From Reichenbachiella carrageenanivorans (GTDB taxonomy: Bacteria; Bacteroidota; Bacteroidia; Cytophagales; Cyclobacteriaceae): a stretch of 64,000 bases of DNA. How positions within the stretch are numbered: position 1 is the first letter of the stretch; each line of letters starts with the position of its first letter. Shown here piece by piece: positions 1 through 9,357 of the stretch. The notes beneath the pieces were generated by a model, which saw nothing but the letters and a program-made list of their open reading frames with translations, ran no database searches and was not told the DNA's origin. The DNA is taken from the NCBI RefSeq assembly GCF_025639805.1, contig NZ_CP106735.1, positions 2,761,501 to 2,825,500 of the forward strand. Direction: 5' to 3'. A program made the translations under genes and the position numbers.

Positions 1-4
1 AACA

Positions 5-313
5 ATGGCAAAAATTACATTCATCACCAGCGACAATGAAGAGATAGTCGCAGAAGCCACATCAGGCACAGTCATGGAATTGGCAAAGGAAAACAACGTA
101 AATGGTATAGACGGAGACTGTGGTGGCGTTTGCTCCTGTGCTACTTGCCATGTGCATGTGGCAGAGGAAGACTTTGAAAAAGTAGGAGCGCCTGGCGAAA
201 TAGAAGCCGACATGCTGGAGCTAGAAGATAACTATAATGAACGTAGCCGCCTTTGTTGCCAAATCGATATGAGCGACGCTATCGATGGTGTGACACTATA
301 TGTAGCTAATTAA
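5..313 (+). CDS. 2Fe-2S ferredoxin (adrenodoxin/putidaredoxin type)
   Basis: A 102-aa soluble electron carrier. The cysteines C39, C45, C48 and C85 have the C-x5-C-x2-C-x36-C spacing of vertebrate-type/putidaredoxin ferredoxins, which hold one [2Fe-2S] cluster; C43 and C84 are extra. The length is normal for the family and the ATG lies at the left edge of the window, so any upstream operon partner is not visible. The next gene on the same strand is an FAD-dependent reductase of the type that reduces such ferredoxins, so the two probably form an electron-transfer chain for a P450 or another oxygenase not seen here. Family assignment is firm; the terminal acceptor is unknown. Confidence 0.9.
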   Translation: MAKITFITSDNEEIVAEATSGTVMELAKENNVNGIDGDCGGVCSCATCHVHVAEEDFEKVGAPGEIEADMLELEDNYNERSRLCCQIDMSDAIDGVTLYVAN

Positions 314-328
314 ACCTAAGGTTTCTAG

Positions 329-361
329 AAACCTCCAAGGTCTTTATGTTCTTGGAGGTTT
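329..361 (+). terminator. hairpin between ferredoxin and its reductase
   Basis: Perfect 11-bp inverted repeat (AAACCTCCAAG at 329-339, its complement at 351-361) with an 11-nt loop and only a short T run. It lies in the 66-bp gap before the reductase start. It could be a partial terminator that lowers reductase expression relative to ferredoxin, or an mRNA-stability element. The poor T-tract argues against a strong terminator. Confidence 0.5.
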
Positions 362-379
362 AAAAATGATGATATAATT

Positions 380-1624
380 ATGTCCAATATCAATAAAAAG
401 TGCCTGATCATTGGTGCCAGTCATGCCGGGGTAAACTGTGCATTTGCTTTGCGTAAAGAAGGGTGGGAAGGAGAGATTCATCTGTACGACAAAGATCCCG
501 TATTGCCCTATCACCGTCCGCCGTTGTCCAAGGCCTATTTGACTAGCGATGACAAGATTGAAAGACATTCACTCAAATCGATCGAAAGCTACGAAAAGGA
601 GAATATCCAACTCCACTTAGGTATAGGAGTAGAAACCATAGATTGGAAACAGAAAACTATTGAGCTGAACAATGGCGAATCAATGGCTTATGACAAATTG
701 GTGATGGCCACTGGAGCCAGACCTCTTATCCCGCCAATTGCTGGCTTAGATACTGCAAAGCATGTGTACCCATTGCGGACAGCCGCTGATGTGGAGCATA
801 TCCGAAAAGCTCTTGGTGCTGGCGTTGGAAAACGAGCTGTCATTATCGGTGGGGGATATATAGGTTTGGAGATCGCAGCATCCTTGAAAAAAATTGGAGC
901 TAAAGTGACAGTGCTGGAGCGAGAAGAAAGAGTGCTGGCACGAGTCACGGCTTCAGAGATGTCGGTGTTTTTTCAACAGTTACATGCCGAAGAAGGAGTA
1001 GATGTGCTTACACAAAAAAACGTGGTGTCGATTATTTCAGAAGGCGAATGCAATGTGGTGCAATGTACAGATGGAAGTCAGTTTACAGCAGACCTCATTG
1101 TAATTGGCGTAGGAATTAAGGTGAATTTGGAATTGGCGAAAGCCGCTGGGTTAGAGGTTGAAAACGGAATCAAAGTCAATGCTCAAGCGCAAACCAGCGA
1201 TCCAGATATATATGCTATAGGTGATTGTAGTTATCATCACAATCCGATCTATGACCGATGGATACGCTTAGAGTCTGTACAGCATGCCGTGGATCAATCC
1301 AAAGTAGCTGCAGCCTCTATTATGAATAAAACAGTGATTTATAACAGTATACCCTGGTTTTGGAGCGATCAGTACGATGTGAAATTGCAGATGGTGGGAT
1401 TGTCAGAGGGCTATGACGACCTGCTCATTAGAAGAGAAGAAGGAAAACGGAAGTTTTCAGTTTGGTATTTCAAAGGCGATCGGTTATTGGCCGTAGATGC
1501 GGTCAACAATGCCAAGGCTTATGTGATAGGCACTAAGTTTATCAAAGAAGGAATATTGCTAGATAAAGCCAAACTGGTAGACTCAACCGTTCCACTGAAA
1601 CCCACCGAGTTGATGTCGGCTTAG
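380..1624 (+). CDS. FAD-dependent NAD(P)H:ferredoxin reductase
   Basis: A 414-aa flavoprotein of the pyridine-nucleotide disulfide oxidoreductase fold, closest in layout to putidaredoxin/rhodocoxin reductases. An N-terminal FAD-binding Rossmann motif (IIGASHAGVNCA, about residues 9-20), a second Rossmann motif for NAD(P)H (IIGGGYIGLEIA, about 154-165), an ATGARP segment and the second FAD motif DIYAIGDC (about 275-282) are all present. There is no redox-active CxxC, as expected for a ferredoxin reductase rather than a disulfide reductase. It would move electrons from NAD(P)H to the ferredoxin just upstream. Length is normal and the frame is intact. Confidence 0.88.
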   Translation: MSNINKKCLIIGASHAGVNCAFALRKEGWEGEIHLYDKDPVLPYHRPPLSKAYLTSDDKIERHSLKSIESYEKENIQLHLGIGVETIDWKQKTIELNNGESMAYDKLVMATGARPLIPPIAGLDTAKHVYPLRTAADVEHIRKALGAGVGKRAVIIGGGYIGLEIAASLKKIGAKVTVLEREERVLARVTASEMSVFFQQLHAEEGVDVLTQKNVVSIISEGECNVVQCTDGSQFTADLIVIGVGIKVNLELAKAAGLEVENGIKVNAQAQTSDPDIYAIGDCSYHHNPIYDRWIRLESVQHAVDQSKVAAASIMNKTVIYNSIPWFWSDQYDVKLQMVGLSEGYDDLLIRREEGKRKFSVWYFKGDRLLAVDAVNNAKAYVIGTKFIKEGILLDKAKLVDSTVPLKPTELMSA

Positions 1625-1669
1625 TGACGTTCTCACCGTTTTGGTTTGTGTCCTCACGAACCATTTAGC

Positions 1670-3289
1670 CTAAATCTCATTCATAAAATCAACCAAATTA
1701 TCTTCTTTTTTCAGCCCAAGCTTTTTTCTCAATCTGTATCTGGAAGTCTGCGCGCTCTCGGCCGAGATGCCGAGCAGCGTGGCCATTTCTTTGCCAGTGA
1801 AATCTAGCTTGAGCAAAGCACATATTTTCAGATCGTATGGTGTAAGGTCAGGGAATTGGTTTTTTACCTTTTTGTAAAAGTCATTGTTGACGGCAGAGAA
1901 TCGCTTTTCAAATTCTAGCCAACTTTGATCCTTATTGAGACCAATCTCCTTCATCAATTTTCCTGCTACCTTAGAATCAGTTTCTTTTTGAATTTGCTTC
2001 AATCCGTTCTTTAGGTTAGATAGCAATTCATCTTTGGCTATAAGCTGTAGTGTGGAGAGTGTCAGTTCCTTGTTCTTGACTGAGAGAATCTCACGCGACT
2101 TTTCAGCTTCCTTTTGCCGTTCTAGTTCTATGGTCCTTTTTTCGGTTTTGTGCTTCGTTCGCCAATATTTGAACAGAAAAAATCCAACGGAAAACAGAAG
2201 TCCAATAGACACCACCAAAAGGAAAATTTTCAAATTAGAAATTTGCTGTTCTTGTTCCAATGTGCGTAGTCGACGTTCCTGGGTCACACGTTCATTTCTT
2301 TCTTTTTCAAGCCTATACTCATCTTTGATTTCGAGCAGGTATTGGTTGTTTGGGCTTCTGCTGCTATACAAATATTCGTTGATCTGATTGGCTAGTTTCA
2401 GATATTCATTGGCCTGCTTGGGGTTGCCCCGAAGACTCATAATCGCAGACAGCTTTTCATAAACATCCGGTACGAAATTGAGATGGGTCAAGTGTTTTTT
2501 AGCTGCAGCAATGGATTTTATGTAATAAGCAGTGGCTTGCTCATGCGCTTGCCGCCCAGCATGCAAATCACCTATATAGGAATAAAGAATGGGTGTAAAG
2601 TCAGGGCTGTTTTCAGTGATTTGCTTTTCTATTTGGTTAAATATTTTATCCGCTCGATTAAACTTCTTCTCCTGCACAAACAAATGAGCTCTCTCAACTG
2701 CTGTAAATAAACCAACGACATCGGTTGGTAGAAGCAACTCACAACTGTCCAGATATTTATGAGCCAATTCGGGATTGTGCTCATACTTATAATGAACGGC
2801 TAGCGGAAAATAATTTTCATTCAAGGCGGCTTGATCCAAGGTTCCTCGATTTACTAAATCGCGATTGATATCTAGAGCAAGCAGGTAATATTTGAGAGCT
2901 TCTTCTCGTCGCTCATACAGGCTGTATAGAATGGCAAGACCGTTGTAGCTGATGGCTTTTGATGCGGCATCATCACTTTGATCTGCTAAAAGCAATGCCT
3001 TCCAATATCCGTCGTAAGATTTTGAGTAATTCACTCGATTGCAATAGATACTTGCGAGCTGATTGAGTGATTTGATGGCAGAAAGTGTATCTCCTGATTC
3101 TAGCGAATTGTTCCAATTCTTAGTTAACCTTTCAGTCAATGAATCTTCTTGATTTTGATAGATCCATAGCTCGTTGGATTTGCTGTTTGTCTGTGAAAAT
3201 CCATTATGGATTAATAAACAAAATAGCATCATCAAATAGGCTTTTTTGAACTTCAGAAGTCTATATACTTTTTTCTCAGTCATGTACAT
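1670..3289 (-). CDS. TPR-containing membrane regulator with C-terminal LuxR-type HTH
   Basis: A 539-aa protein. An N-terminal hydrophobic signal/anchor (about residues 12-32) is followed by TPR-like helical repeats (about 60-320), a second strong membrane helix (about 352-374), a charged coiled coil, and a C-terminal winged/LuxR-like helix-turn-helix containing LTPYDLKICALL and GKEMATLLGIS. Such Bacteroidota proteins are thought to sense something with the extracytoplasmic TPR part and to bind DNA through the cytoplasmic HTH; no receiver or kinase domain is seen. It is divergent from the cytochrome/DUF1501 operon, so that operon is an obvious candidate target (inference). The start could also be the ATG two codons downstream. 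Confidence 0.78.
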   Translation of the reverse strand: MYMTEKKVYRLLKFKKAYLMMLFCLLIHNGFSQTNSKSNELWIYQNQEDSLTERLTKNWNNSLESGDTLSAIKSLNQLASIYCNRVNYSKSYDGYWKALLLADQSDDAASKAISYNGLAILYSLYERREEALKYYLLALDINRDLVNRGTLDQAALNENYFPLAVHYKYEHNPELAHKYLDSCELLLPTDVVGLFTAVERAHLFVQEKKFNRADKIFNQIEKQITENSPDFTPILYSYIGDLHAGRQAHEQATAYYIKSIAAAKKHLTHLNFVPDVYEKLSAIMSLRGNPKQANEYLKLANQINEYLYSSRSPNNQYLLEIKDEYRLEKERNERVTQERRLRTLEQEQQISNLKIFLLVVSIGLLFSVGFFLFKYWRTKHKTEKRTIELERQKEAEKSREILSVKNKELTLSTLQLIAKDELLSNLKNGLKQIQKETDSKVAGKLMKEIGLNKDQSWLEFEKRFSAVNNDFYKKVKNQFPDLTPYDLKICALLKLDFTGKEMATLLGISAESAQTSRYRLRKKLGLKKEDNLVDFMNEI

Positions 3290-3381
3290 GAAAATGTCTC
3301 AATCCTTCTCAAATCTCTACAATTACCGCTTTTTATAATCATATACAATATGAAATTTAGTCATTGTCTATATCAAGTCTA

Positions 3382-3405
3382 TATGAAAAATATGATTTTC
3401 ATCAT
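3382..3405. promoter_or_regulatory. palindrome in divergent intergenic region
   Basis: In the 166-bp gap between the TPR/LuxR regulator and the cytochrome operon there is an A/T-rich palindrome (TGAAAA at 3384-3389, TTTTCA at 3396-3401). A second pair, TCTCAAAT near 3308 and ATTTGAGA near 3418, also forms an inverted repeat flanking the gap. These are plausible operator sites for the adjacent regulator. There is no experimental support. Confidence 0.3.
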
Positions 3406-3455
3406 ATCAATTGACACATTTGAGATTAAGAAAGGGAGAGATAAATCCCTAAGAA

Positions 3456-6400
3456 ATGATTTTAACTAGTCGAATGAAAAACCAATACTTTTATTTTATC
3501 CTATTAGGAATATGGGGAGCTGGATTCCTCTCCAGTTGCCGTCCTACGTTGCCAGAAGGAGTGAAAGTAGCTTATGAGCAGCTGCCGCAATCTTTAGATT
3601 TCAATATACATGTCAAGCCCATATTATCCGACAAATGTTTTGCCTGTCATGGACCTGACAAGGGGAAGATAGAGGCAGGTCTACAACTGCATGCTGCTGA
3701 AACGGCCTATGCAGAATTACCAGAATCTCCTGGTAAACATGCCGTGGTGCCGGGGAGTTTGTCGGCTAGTGAGTTGTTTCATCGCATATTGTCTGACGAT
3801 CCCAATGCTATCATGCCACCGTCGAAAAGCAATATCTCACTTTCGGATTATGAAAAGGCGGTGTTGACTAAATGGGTTGAAGAAGGAGCAGAATACAAAC
3901 CACATTGGGCATTTGTAAAACCTGAAAAGCCAGAGGTGCCAACTGTCGAGTCAGAATCAAATGCTCGTAATGCCATTGATCATTTCATATTAAGTCGATT
4001 AGAAGAAGAAAACCTGACGCCAGCAAATCGATCGGAGAGATCGTTGTTGCTCAGAAGGCTGTCGCTTGATCTAACAGGACTGCCTCCCTCTGTGGAAGAG
4101 ATAAAGACCTTCGTTAATGATAATGACGCAGATGCCTACGAAAAACAAGTGGATCGACTATTGGCCTCTCCTCACTATGGGGAGAAAATGGCGGTAGATT
4201 GGATGGACTTATCCAGATTCTCTGATACATATGGCTATCAAGTAGATTTTTATCGCGACATGAGTCCTTGGCGAGATTGGGTCATCAAGGCGTTCAATGA
4301 TAACATGTCTTACGATCAATTTGTGACTTGGCAGTTGGCGGGTGACCTTTTGCCCAATGCCACTAGGGAGCAGATATTGGCCACAGGATTCAACAGGCTC
4401 CACGCGCAAAACTCAGAAGACGGTATCATCGAAGAAGAATATCGAGTAGAACAGGTGATCGACAGAACGTCCGTTGTCGGCCAGGGAATCATGGGATTGA
4501 CCGTAGCTTGTGCCAGATGCCACGACCACAAGTACGATCCTATTTCCCACAAAGAGTTCTATTCGCTGTATAGCTTTTTCAATAATGTAAATGAGTCGGG
4601 GCAAATCTCACGTGACCCGATGGATATACCTGTACCTACGCTCCTTATTCCCGATAAGGAACAAAAGGAGGTAATAGCCTATTTGCAAAAGCTAGAGAAG
4701 GAACAAGAATCGCAACTTCACGCTACCAAAAATGAATCCGAGGCAGATCAGTGGATAGCGGCAGGAGGCTATAAAGTAGCGTCTTCTAATCTTAACCAAG
4801 GCATGGCTGCTCATTTCACCTTGGACGGTCATTTGAAGAATAAGATTACCGGACAGTCTGGTCGCATGGCTCGAATGTACACCGATGCCGAACCTGCAGC
4901 ATTTAGCCAATCAGATGGAAGAAAAGGATTGCTCGTCAATGGCGATTCGTGGCTCGATCTCAAACCCGTAGGCATCTATGGTAGAGACGAATCTTTCAGT
5001 ATTGGTCTTTGGGTCAATCTGCCAGATTCGCTCAAAGAAGGCGTGATTTTTCATAAAAATAAGGGCGTGCGACTGCATGGCTACAAAGGCTATCATCTTT
5101 ACTATAGAGATGGAAAATTGGAAGTGATGCTTGCTCATACCTGGCCGGACAATGCCATAGAAAAAGTCGGAACAACCACGATCCCAACCAATGAATGGGT
5201 GCAGCTCACGATGACTTACGATGGATCGAGCAAAGCAGAAGGAGTCAAACTCTACATCAATGGCAAAGAGGAAAGCATGATCGTCAATAATGACAATCTG
5301 TATAAAGACATTCTATTTCATGATTATATAGACGAAATCTACCCAGAGCCACTAGAGCCAGGTCTCAAAGTAGGAGGTAGATGGAGAGGATTCGGAATCA
5401 AAGATGCTTTGGTAGATGATATCATGGTGTATGACCGATCGCTCACTGCATTCGAAGTATTACAGCTCGCAGGCAGTCCGATGGCTAAAAACATTTTAGA
5501 GAAAGCATCTCAACAATTGACAGTATCAGAAAGGGAGTTGCTACGTGAATATTATTGGGAGAATGTTTCTAATAGTTATCGAATCACTTCGGCTGATTTG
5601 CAAAAGACACGTGCTGTATTAGCCGATACCCTAGATGCGGTAAAGGAGGTGATGGTGATGAAAGAAATGGACTCCCCTCGACAGGCATATGTACTCAAAC
5701 GTGGTCTATATGACAATTATGGAGAGGCTGTAGCGCCTGGTACACCGTCTACGGTTCTTCCTATGGACGAAAAATTACCTAAAAACAGGTTAGGCTTAGC
5801 GCAATGGTTTTTCGATGAAGATCATCCATTGACTGCCCGCGTGGCGGTGAATCGCTACTGGCAGCATTTGTTTGGACGGGGCATCGTTCGCACCAGCGAA
5901 GATTTTGGTAATCAGGGCGAACTCCCGAGTCACCCCGAGCTGCTCGATTGGTTGGCCATTTGGTTTATGGAGCATGATTGGGATGTCAAAGCCCTGCACA
6001 AGCTTATGGTCATGTCGGCTACCTACCAGCAAGACTCCTATTGCAGTCCTGAACTCAGAGAGAAAGATCCGGACAATGTGCTTCTCGCTAGAGGGCCACA
6101 GATGAGGCTGACCAGTGAGATGATTCGAGACAATGCCCTGGCAGTCAGTGATCTGCTGGTGCCAAAGATTGGCGGGGAAAGTGTTCGCCCTTATCAGCGC
6201 GAAGGCCTTTGGGCGATGAATTCGAACACTTATGTGCAAGGTGAAGGGGAAGACTTGTATCGCCGTAGTTTGTACAGCATCTGGAAACGATCCGTGCCCT
6301 TACCGACACAAGCGACGTTTGATCAACCGGATCGAAGTGAGTGCACCGTACGCCGTCAGAAGACGAATACGCCACTGCAAGCGCTTGTCCTTCTCAATGA

Positions 6401-6710
6401 TCCCACTTTCGTGGAAACGTCCAGAAAGATTGGAGAACGGATCACCCAAGCCGATGACTCAGCAAAGGCCATCAAAGAGGCTTTCGTGAAACTCACAGGT
6501 AGAATGCCGGTGGAAGAAGAAATGAACTTGCTGCATGCGCTGCAGCAAGATGAATATGAAAAGTTTAAAGCGGATGAAAATAGGGCTAAAGGCTGGTTGG
6601 AGACTGGTGCTTATCGAGTAGACCCTTCGCTTGATTCTAATCTGGTAGCTGCCAATGCGGTGGTGGCCAGTGTGATCTTAAATACAGACGCTACCATCAC
6701 TAAAAGATAA
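3456..6710 (+). CDS. PSCyt1-DUF1549-LamG-DUF1553 cytochrome c-like lipoprotein
   Basis: A 1084-aa exported protein. It has a lipoprotein signal peptide ending at LSSC, a planctomycete-type cytochrome c domain with a CxxCH haem motif (CFACH, about residue 63), a DUF1549 region (about 170-390) with a second CxxCH (CARCH) followed by DHKYDP, a LamG/concanavalin-like insertion (about 450-680), and a C-terminal DUF1553 region (about 770-1050). The same order is widespread in Planctomycetes and Verrucomicrobia, where the biochemical role is still unclear; carbohydrate catabolism has been proposed. It heads a tight four-gene operon. A second ATG at 3474 gives a tidier signal peptide and may be the true start. 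Confidence 0.85.
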   Translation: MILTSRMKNQYFYFILLGIWGAGFLSSCRPTLPEGVKVAYEQLPQSLDFNIHVKPILSDKCFACHGPDKGKIEAGLQLHAAETAYAELPESPGKHAVVPGSLSASELFHRILSDDPNAIMPPSKSNISLSDYEKAVLTKWVEEGAEYKPHWAFVKPEKPEVPTVESESNARNAIDHFILSRLEEENLTPANRSERSLLLRRLSLDLTGLPPSVEEIKTFVNDNDADAYEKQVDRLLASPHYGEKMAVDWMDLSRFSDTYGYQVDFYRDMSPWRDWVIKAFNDNMSYDQFVTWQLAGDLLPNATREQILATGFNRLHAQNSEDGIIEEEYRVEQVIDRTSVVGQGIMGLTVACARCHDHKYDPISHKEFYSLYSFFNNVNESGQISRDPMDIPVPTLLIPDKEQKEVIAYLQKLEKEQESQLHATKNESEADQWIAAGGYKVASSNLNQGMAAHFTLDGHLKNKITGQSGRMARMYTDAEPAAFSQSDGRKGLLVNGDSWLDLKPVGIYGRDESFSIGLWVNLPDSLKEGVIFHKNKGVRLHGYKGYHLYYRDGKLEVMLAHTWPDNAIEKVGTTTIPTNEWVQLTMTYDGSSKAEGVKLYINGKEESMIVNNDNLYKDILFHDYIDEIYPEPLEPGLKVGGRWRGFGIKDALVDDIMVYDRSLTAFEVLQLAGSPMAKNILEKASQQLTVSERELLREYYWENVSNSYRITSADLQKTRAVLADTLDAVKEVMVMKEMDSPRQAYVLKRGLYDNYGEAVAPGTPSTVLPMDEKLPKNRLGLAQWFFDEDHPLTARVAVNRYWQHLFGRGIVRTSEDFGNQGELPSHPELLDWLAIWFMEHDWDVKALHKLMVMSATYQQDSYCSPELREKDPDNVLLARGPQMRLTSEMIRDNALAVSDLLVPKIGGESVRPYQREGLWAMNSNTYVQGEGEDLYRRSLYSIWKRSVPLPTQATFDQPDRSECTVRRQKTNTPLQALVLLNDPTFVETSRKIGERITQADDSAKAIKEAFVKLTGRMPVEEEMNLLHALQQDEYEKFKADENRAKGWLETGAYRVDPSLDSNLVAANAVVASVILNTDATITKR

Positions 6711-6714
6711 TAAT

Positions 6715-8202
6715 ATGTGCCATCATCACGATATCATTCGGTCTGGAATAAAAGACCTGCAAGAAGAGGAAAAGAAGATCGACCGTAGACAATTTTTGAC
6801 GAAGACTTCTCTGGGACTCGGCGCCATGGCGCTAGGTTCTTTGCTTGGCGTGGACAAGCTATATGGAGCTACGCCTTCACCCATTACTGGGAATGGTATT
6901 CCTGGCCTACCGCACTTCATGCCAAAGGCCAAACGAGTAGTTTACTTATTCCAAAGTGGAGGGCCTTCGCAGTTCGAAACCTTCGATTACAAACCCAAAT
7001 TGGCTACCATGTTTGGTCAGGATTTGCCGAGTTCTGTTCGCGGCGGACAGCGTCTCACTGGCATGAGCGCCAATCAGTCTTCATTACCCATAGCACCGTC
7101 GATGTACAAATTCGATCAATATGGCGAAAGTCGTGCTTGGGTGAGTGAGCTTATGCCCCATACGGCGGAGGTGGTGGACGAACTTTGCTTCATCAAATCC
7201 ATGCATACCGATCAGATCAATCACGATCCGGCCATTACCTTTTTTCAAACGGGACATCAACTGCCAGGTAGGCCGTCCATCGGTTCTTGGATGAGCTATG
7301 GCTTGGGCTCAGACAATAACAACCTCCCGTCGTTTATCGTGCTCAATTCTAAAAATGCCAACGGTCAGCCGCTTTATTCTCGCCTCTGGGGCAATGGCTT
7401 TTTACCTACTCAGCACCAAGGGGTACAGTTCAGATCCGGTGCCGATCCGGTTTTGTTTTTGAATAATCCCGAAGGCTATGATGGAAAAGACCGTGGTGAA
7501 ATGCTGGAATACCTAAAGCAAATGAACGAAGTGCAGCACAGTGCCTACGGCGATCCAGAAATCAACGCACGTATCGCACAATATGAAATGGCCTATCGTA
7601 TGCAGGCCTCTGTGCCTGAGATTACGGATATGTCGGACGAACCAGACCACATCTACGATATGTATGGTGAAGACAGTCGTGATCCTGGCACCTACGCCGC
7701 CAATTGCTTGATGGCCAGAAGGCTCTTAGAGAAGGATGTGAAATTCGTGCAGCTATATCACAGAGGCTGGGATCAGCACCTGCACCTGCCGAGCGGCATC
7801 AGTGGGCAGTGCAAAAAAACAGACCAACCAACAGCCGCATTGATCAAAGACCTGAAGCAAAGAGGACTACTGGAAGATACGCTTGTGATTTGGGGAGGAG
7901 AGTTCGGACGTACGGTGTACTCGCAAGGTAAATTGTCCGAAACCAATTACGGACGCGATCATCATCCACGATGCTTTACCATGTGGATGGCCGGGGCAGG
8001 AGTAAAGCCCGGTTTTACCTATGGTGCCACCGATGATTTCAGTTACAACATCACAGAAAATCCAGTGTCGGTACATGACTTCCATGCTACATTGATGCAT
8101 CTGATGGGAGTAGATCACGAGCGGTTGACCTTCAAGCATCAGGGAAGACGCTTTCGCTTGACAGATGTGCATGGGCATGTAGTGAAAGATATTTTGAGTT
8201 GA
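6715..8202 (+). CDS. DUF1501 family Tat-exported protein (sulfatase-like fold)
   Basis: A 495-aa protein that starts 4 bp after the preceding stop, so it is translationally close to the DUF1553 protein. Residues 24-40 hold a twin-arginine signal ([15 protein letters not shown]), suggesting export in folded, possibly metal-loaded form. The rest matches the DUF1501 family, which has an alkaline-phosphatase/sulfatase-like fold; metal-ligand-like segments include WGGEFGRT and GRDHHP. DUF1501 proteins are almost always encoded next to DUF1549/DUF1553 proteins, as here, and probably work with them. No formylglycine CxPxR motif is present, so it should not be called a sulfatase. Confidence 0.85.
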   Translation: MCHHHDIIRSGIKDLQEEEKKIDRRQFLTKTSLGLGAMALGSLLGVDKLYGATPSPITGNGIPGLPHFMPKAKRVVYLFQSGGPSQFETFDYKPKLATMFGQDLPSSVRGGQRLTGMSANQSSLPIAPSMYKFDQYGESRAWVSELMPHTAEVVDELCFIKSMHTDQINHDPAITFFQTGHQLPGRPSIGSWMSYGLGSDNNNLPSFIVLNSKNANGQPLYSRLWGNGFLPTQHQGVQFRSGADPVLFLNNPEGYDGKDRGEMLEYLKQMNEVQHSAYGDPEINARIAQYEMAYRMQASVPEITDMSDEPDHIYDMYGEDSRDPGTYAANCLMARRLLEKDVKFVQLYHRGWDQHLHLPSGISGQCKKTDQPTAALIKDLKQRGLLEDTLVIWGGEFGRTVYSQGKLSETNYGRDHHPRCFTMWMAGAGVKPGFTYGATDDFSYNITENPVSVHDFHATLMHLMGVDHERLTFKHQGRRFRLTDVHGHVVKDILS

Positions 8203-8210
8203 TCAAACAT

Positions 8211-8234
8211 CGTCACTCGTCCCTCGCAATGACG
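8211..8234. repeat. REP-like palindrome fragment
   Basis: A 24-bp near-palindrome with CGTCA/TGACG arms in the 51-bp gap between the DUF1501 and NHL genes. On the minus strand it reads CGTCATTGCGAGGGACGAG, the beginning of a repeat family found dispersed in many bacterial genomes. Only half of the usual longer unit is visible. It may act as an mRNA hairpin inside the operon. Confidence 0.5.
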
Positions 8235-8253
8235 GAAAAGAATAAAAAAACCA

Positions 8254-9357
8254 ATGAATACAAGAAGAAATTTTTTAAAGAAGACAGGGCTGGCAGCTGG
8301 ATTAGCAGCGGCTCCTTCCTTCGGATTCAATATTATCAAAAACGTCCAACCCGAAGAAGAAATCCTGGGTCACGGAGATTACCAATACCGCATGGTGCGC
8401 GACTGGGCCAAAATGGACCGCATGCGATTCCCTCTGCTCAATTGCCACGAAATGGTGATGGACAGCAAAGGACGTTTGATCATGCTAGGCGATCATCCAC
8501 GCAACAATATTATCATATTCGACAAGTCAGGCAAAATGCTGGACTACTGGGGTACGGCCTATCCCGGTGGTCATGGGTTGACTTTATCGAAAGAAAACGA
8601 TGAAGATTTCTTGTTCTTGACAGACTCCGGCTGGTACAAAGACAAGCTAGGCCAGTGGGTTAGTCACAATGGCCGGGTATCCAAAACCACGACTGACGGC
8701 CGTGTGGTATTTGACATTGGTCATCCACAAACGATTGGTGTCTACAAGCCCAACGAGTATTTCAGACCTACCGAAGTAGCCGTGGCGCCCAATGGCGACA
8801 TCTATGTAGCCGACGGATATGGCGCCGACTACATCATTCAGTACGACACCAATGGCCAATACATCCGACACTGGGGAGGTCATGACAATGCAGATCCCAA
8901 CTACAACCTGAGCAACGCCCATGGAGTGGCGATCGACCTTCGCGACCCGAAAAAACCGATGGTGGTGTGTACTTCGCGTAATGACAATGCCTTTAAATTT
9001 TTTACCCTCGAGGGAAAATATATTCGCACGCTGACTTTACCCAATATGTATGTATGTCGGCCAGTATTCGACGGGCCTAATTTGTATGCCGGGGTCTGCT
9101 GGTCGAAGCCCAAGGGCGGTATATTCGATTGGCAAGCGCACACTGGATTTGTGACGGTGCTTGAGGGAGATAGGGTGGTCTCAAATCCTGGAGGTACCGC
9201 ACCCGAATACATCAACGGCGAACTGCAACCCAGCTATCAATTGGCTCACAAGCCTTTCAATCATGGACATGATGTCTGTGTGGACGAAGATAAAAATCTA
9301 TATGTCTGTCAGTGGAATGCAGATCAGACGCCACCCATCAAACTAGAAAGAATATGA
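8254..9357 (+). CDS. Tat-exported NHL-repeat/six-bladed beta-propeller protein
   Basis: A 367-aa protein with an N-terminal twin-arginine signal (TRRNFLKKTGLAAGLAAAP) and NHL-like propeller repeats: segments such as PTEVAVAPNGDIYVADGYG and GHDVCVDEDKNLYVCQW recur at blade spacing. Propellers of this type bind ligands or catalyse lyase-type reactions; no specific active site can be assigned. It is the third gene of the cytochrome/DUF1501 operon and its stop codon overlaps the start of the next gene (ATGA), indicating translational coupling. The odd spacer before it contains a REP-like hairpin. Confidence 0.78.
   Translation: MNTRRNFLKKTGLAAGLAAAPSFGFNIIKNVQPEEEILGHGDYQYRMVRDWAKMDRMRFPLLNCHEMVMDSKGRLIMLGDHPRNNIIIFDKSGKMLDYWGTAYPGGHGLTLSKENDEDFLFLTDSGWYKDKLGQWVSHNGRVSKTTTDGRVVFDIGHPQTIGVYKPNEYFRPTEVAVAPNGDIYVADGYGADYIIQYDTNGQYIRHWGGHDNADPNYNLSNAHGVAIDLRDPKKPMVVCTSRNDNAFKFFTLEGKYIRTLTLPNMYVCRPVFDGPNLYAGVCWSKPKGGIFDWQAHTGFVTVLEGDRVVSNPGGTAPEYINGELQPSYQLAHKPFNHGHDVCVDEDKNLYVCQWNADQTPPIKLERI

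Noticed and set aside
6715..8202. Calling the DUF1501 protein a sulfatase
   Set aside because: The fold is related but there is no CxPxR/SxPxR formylglycine motif.
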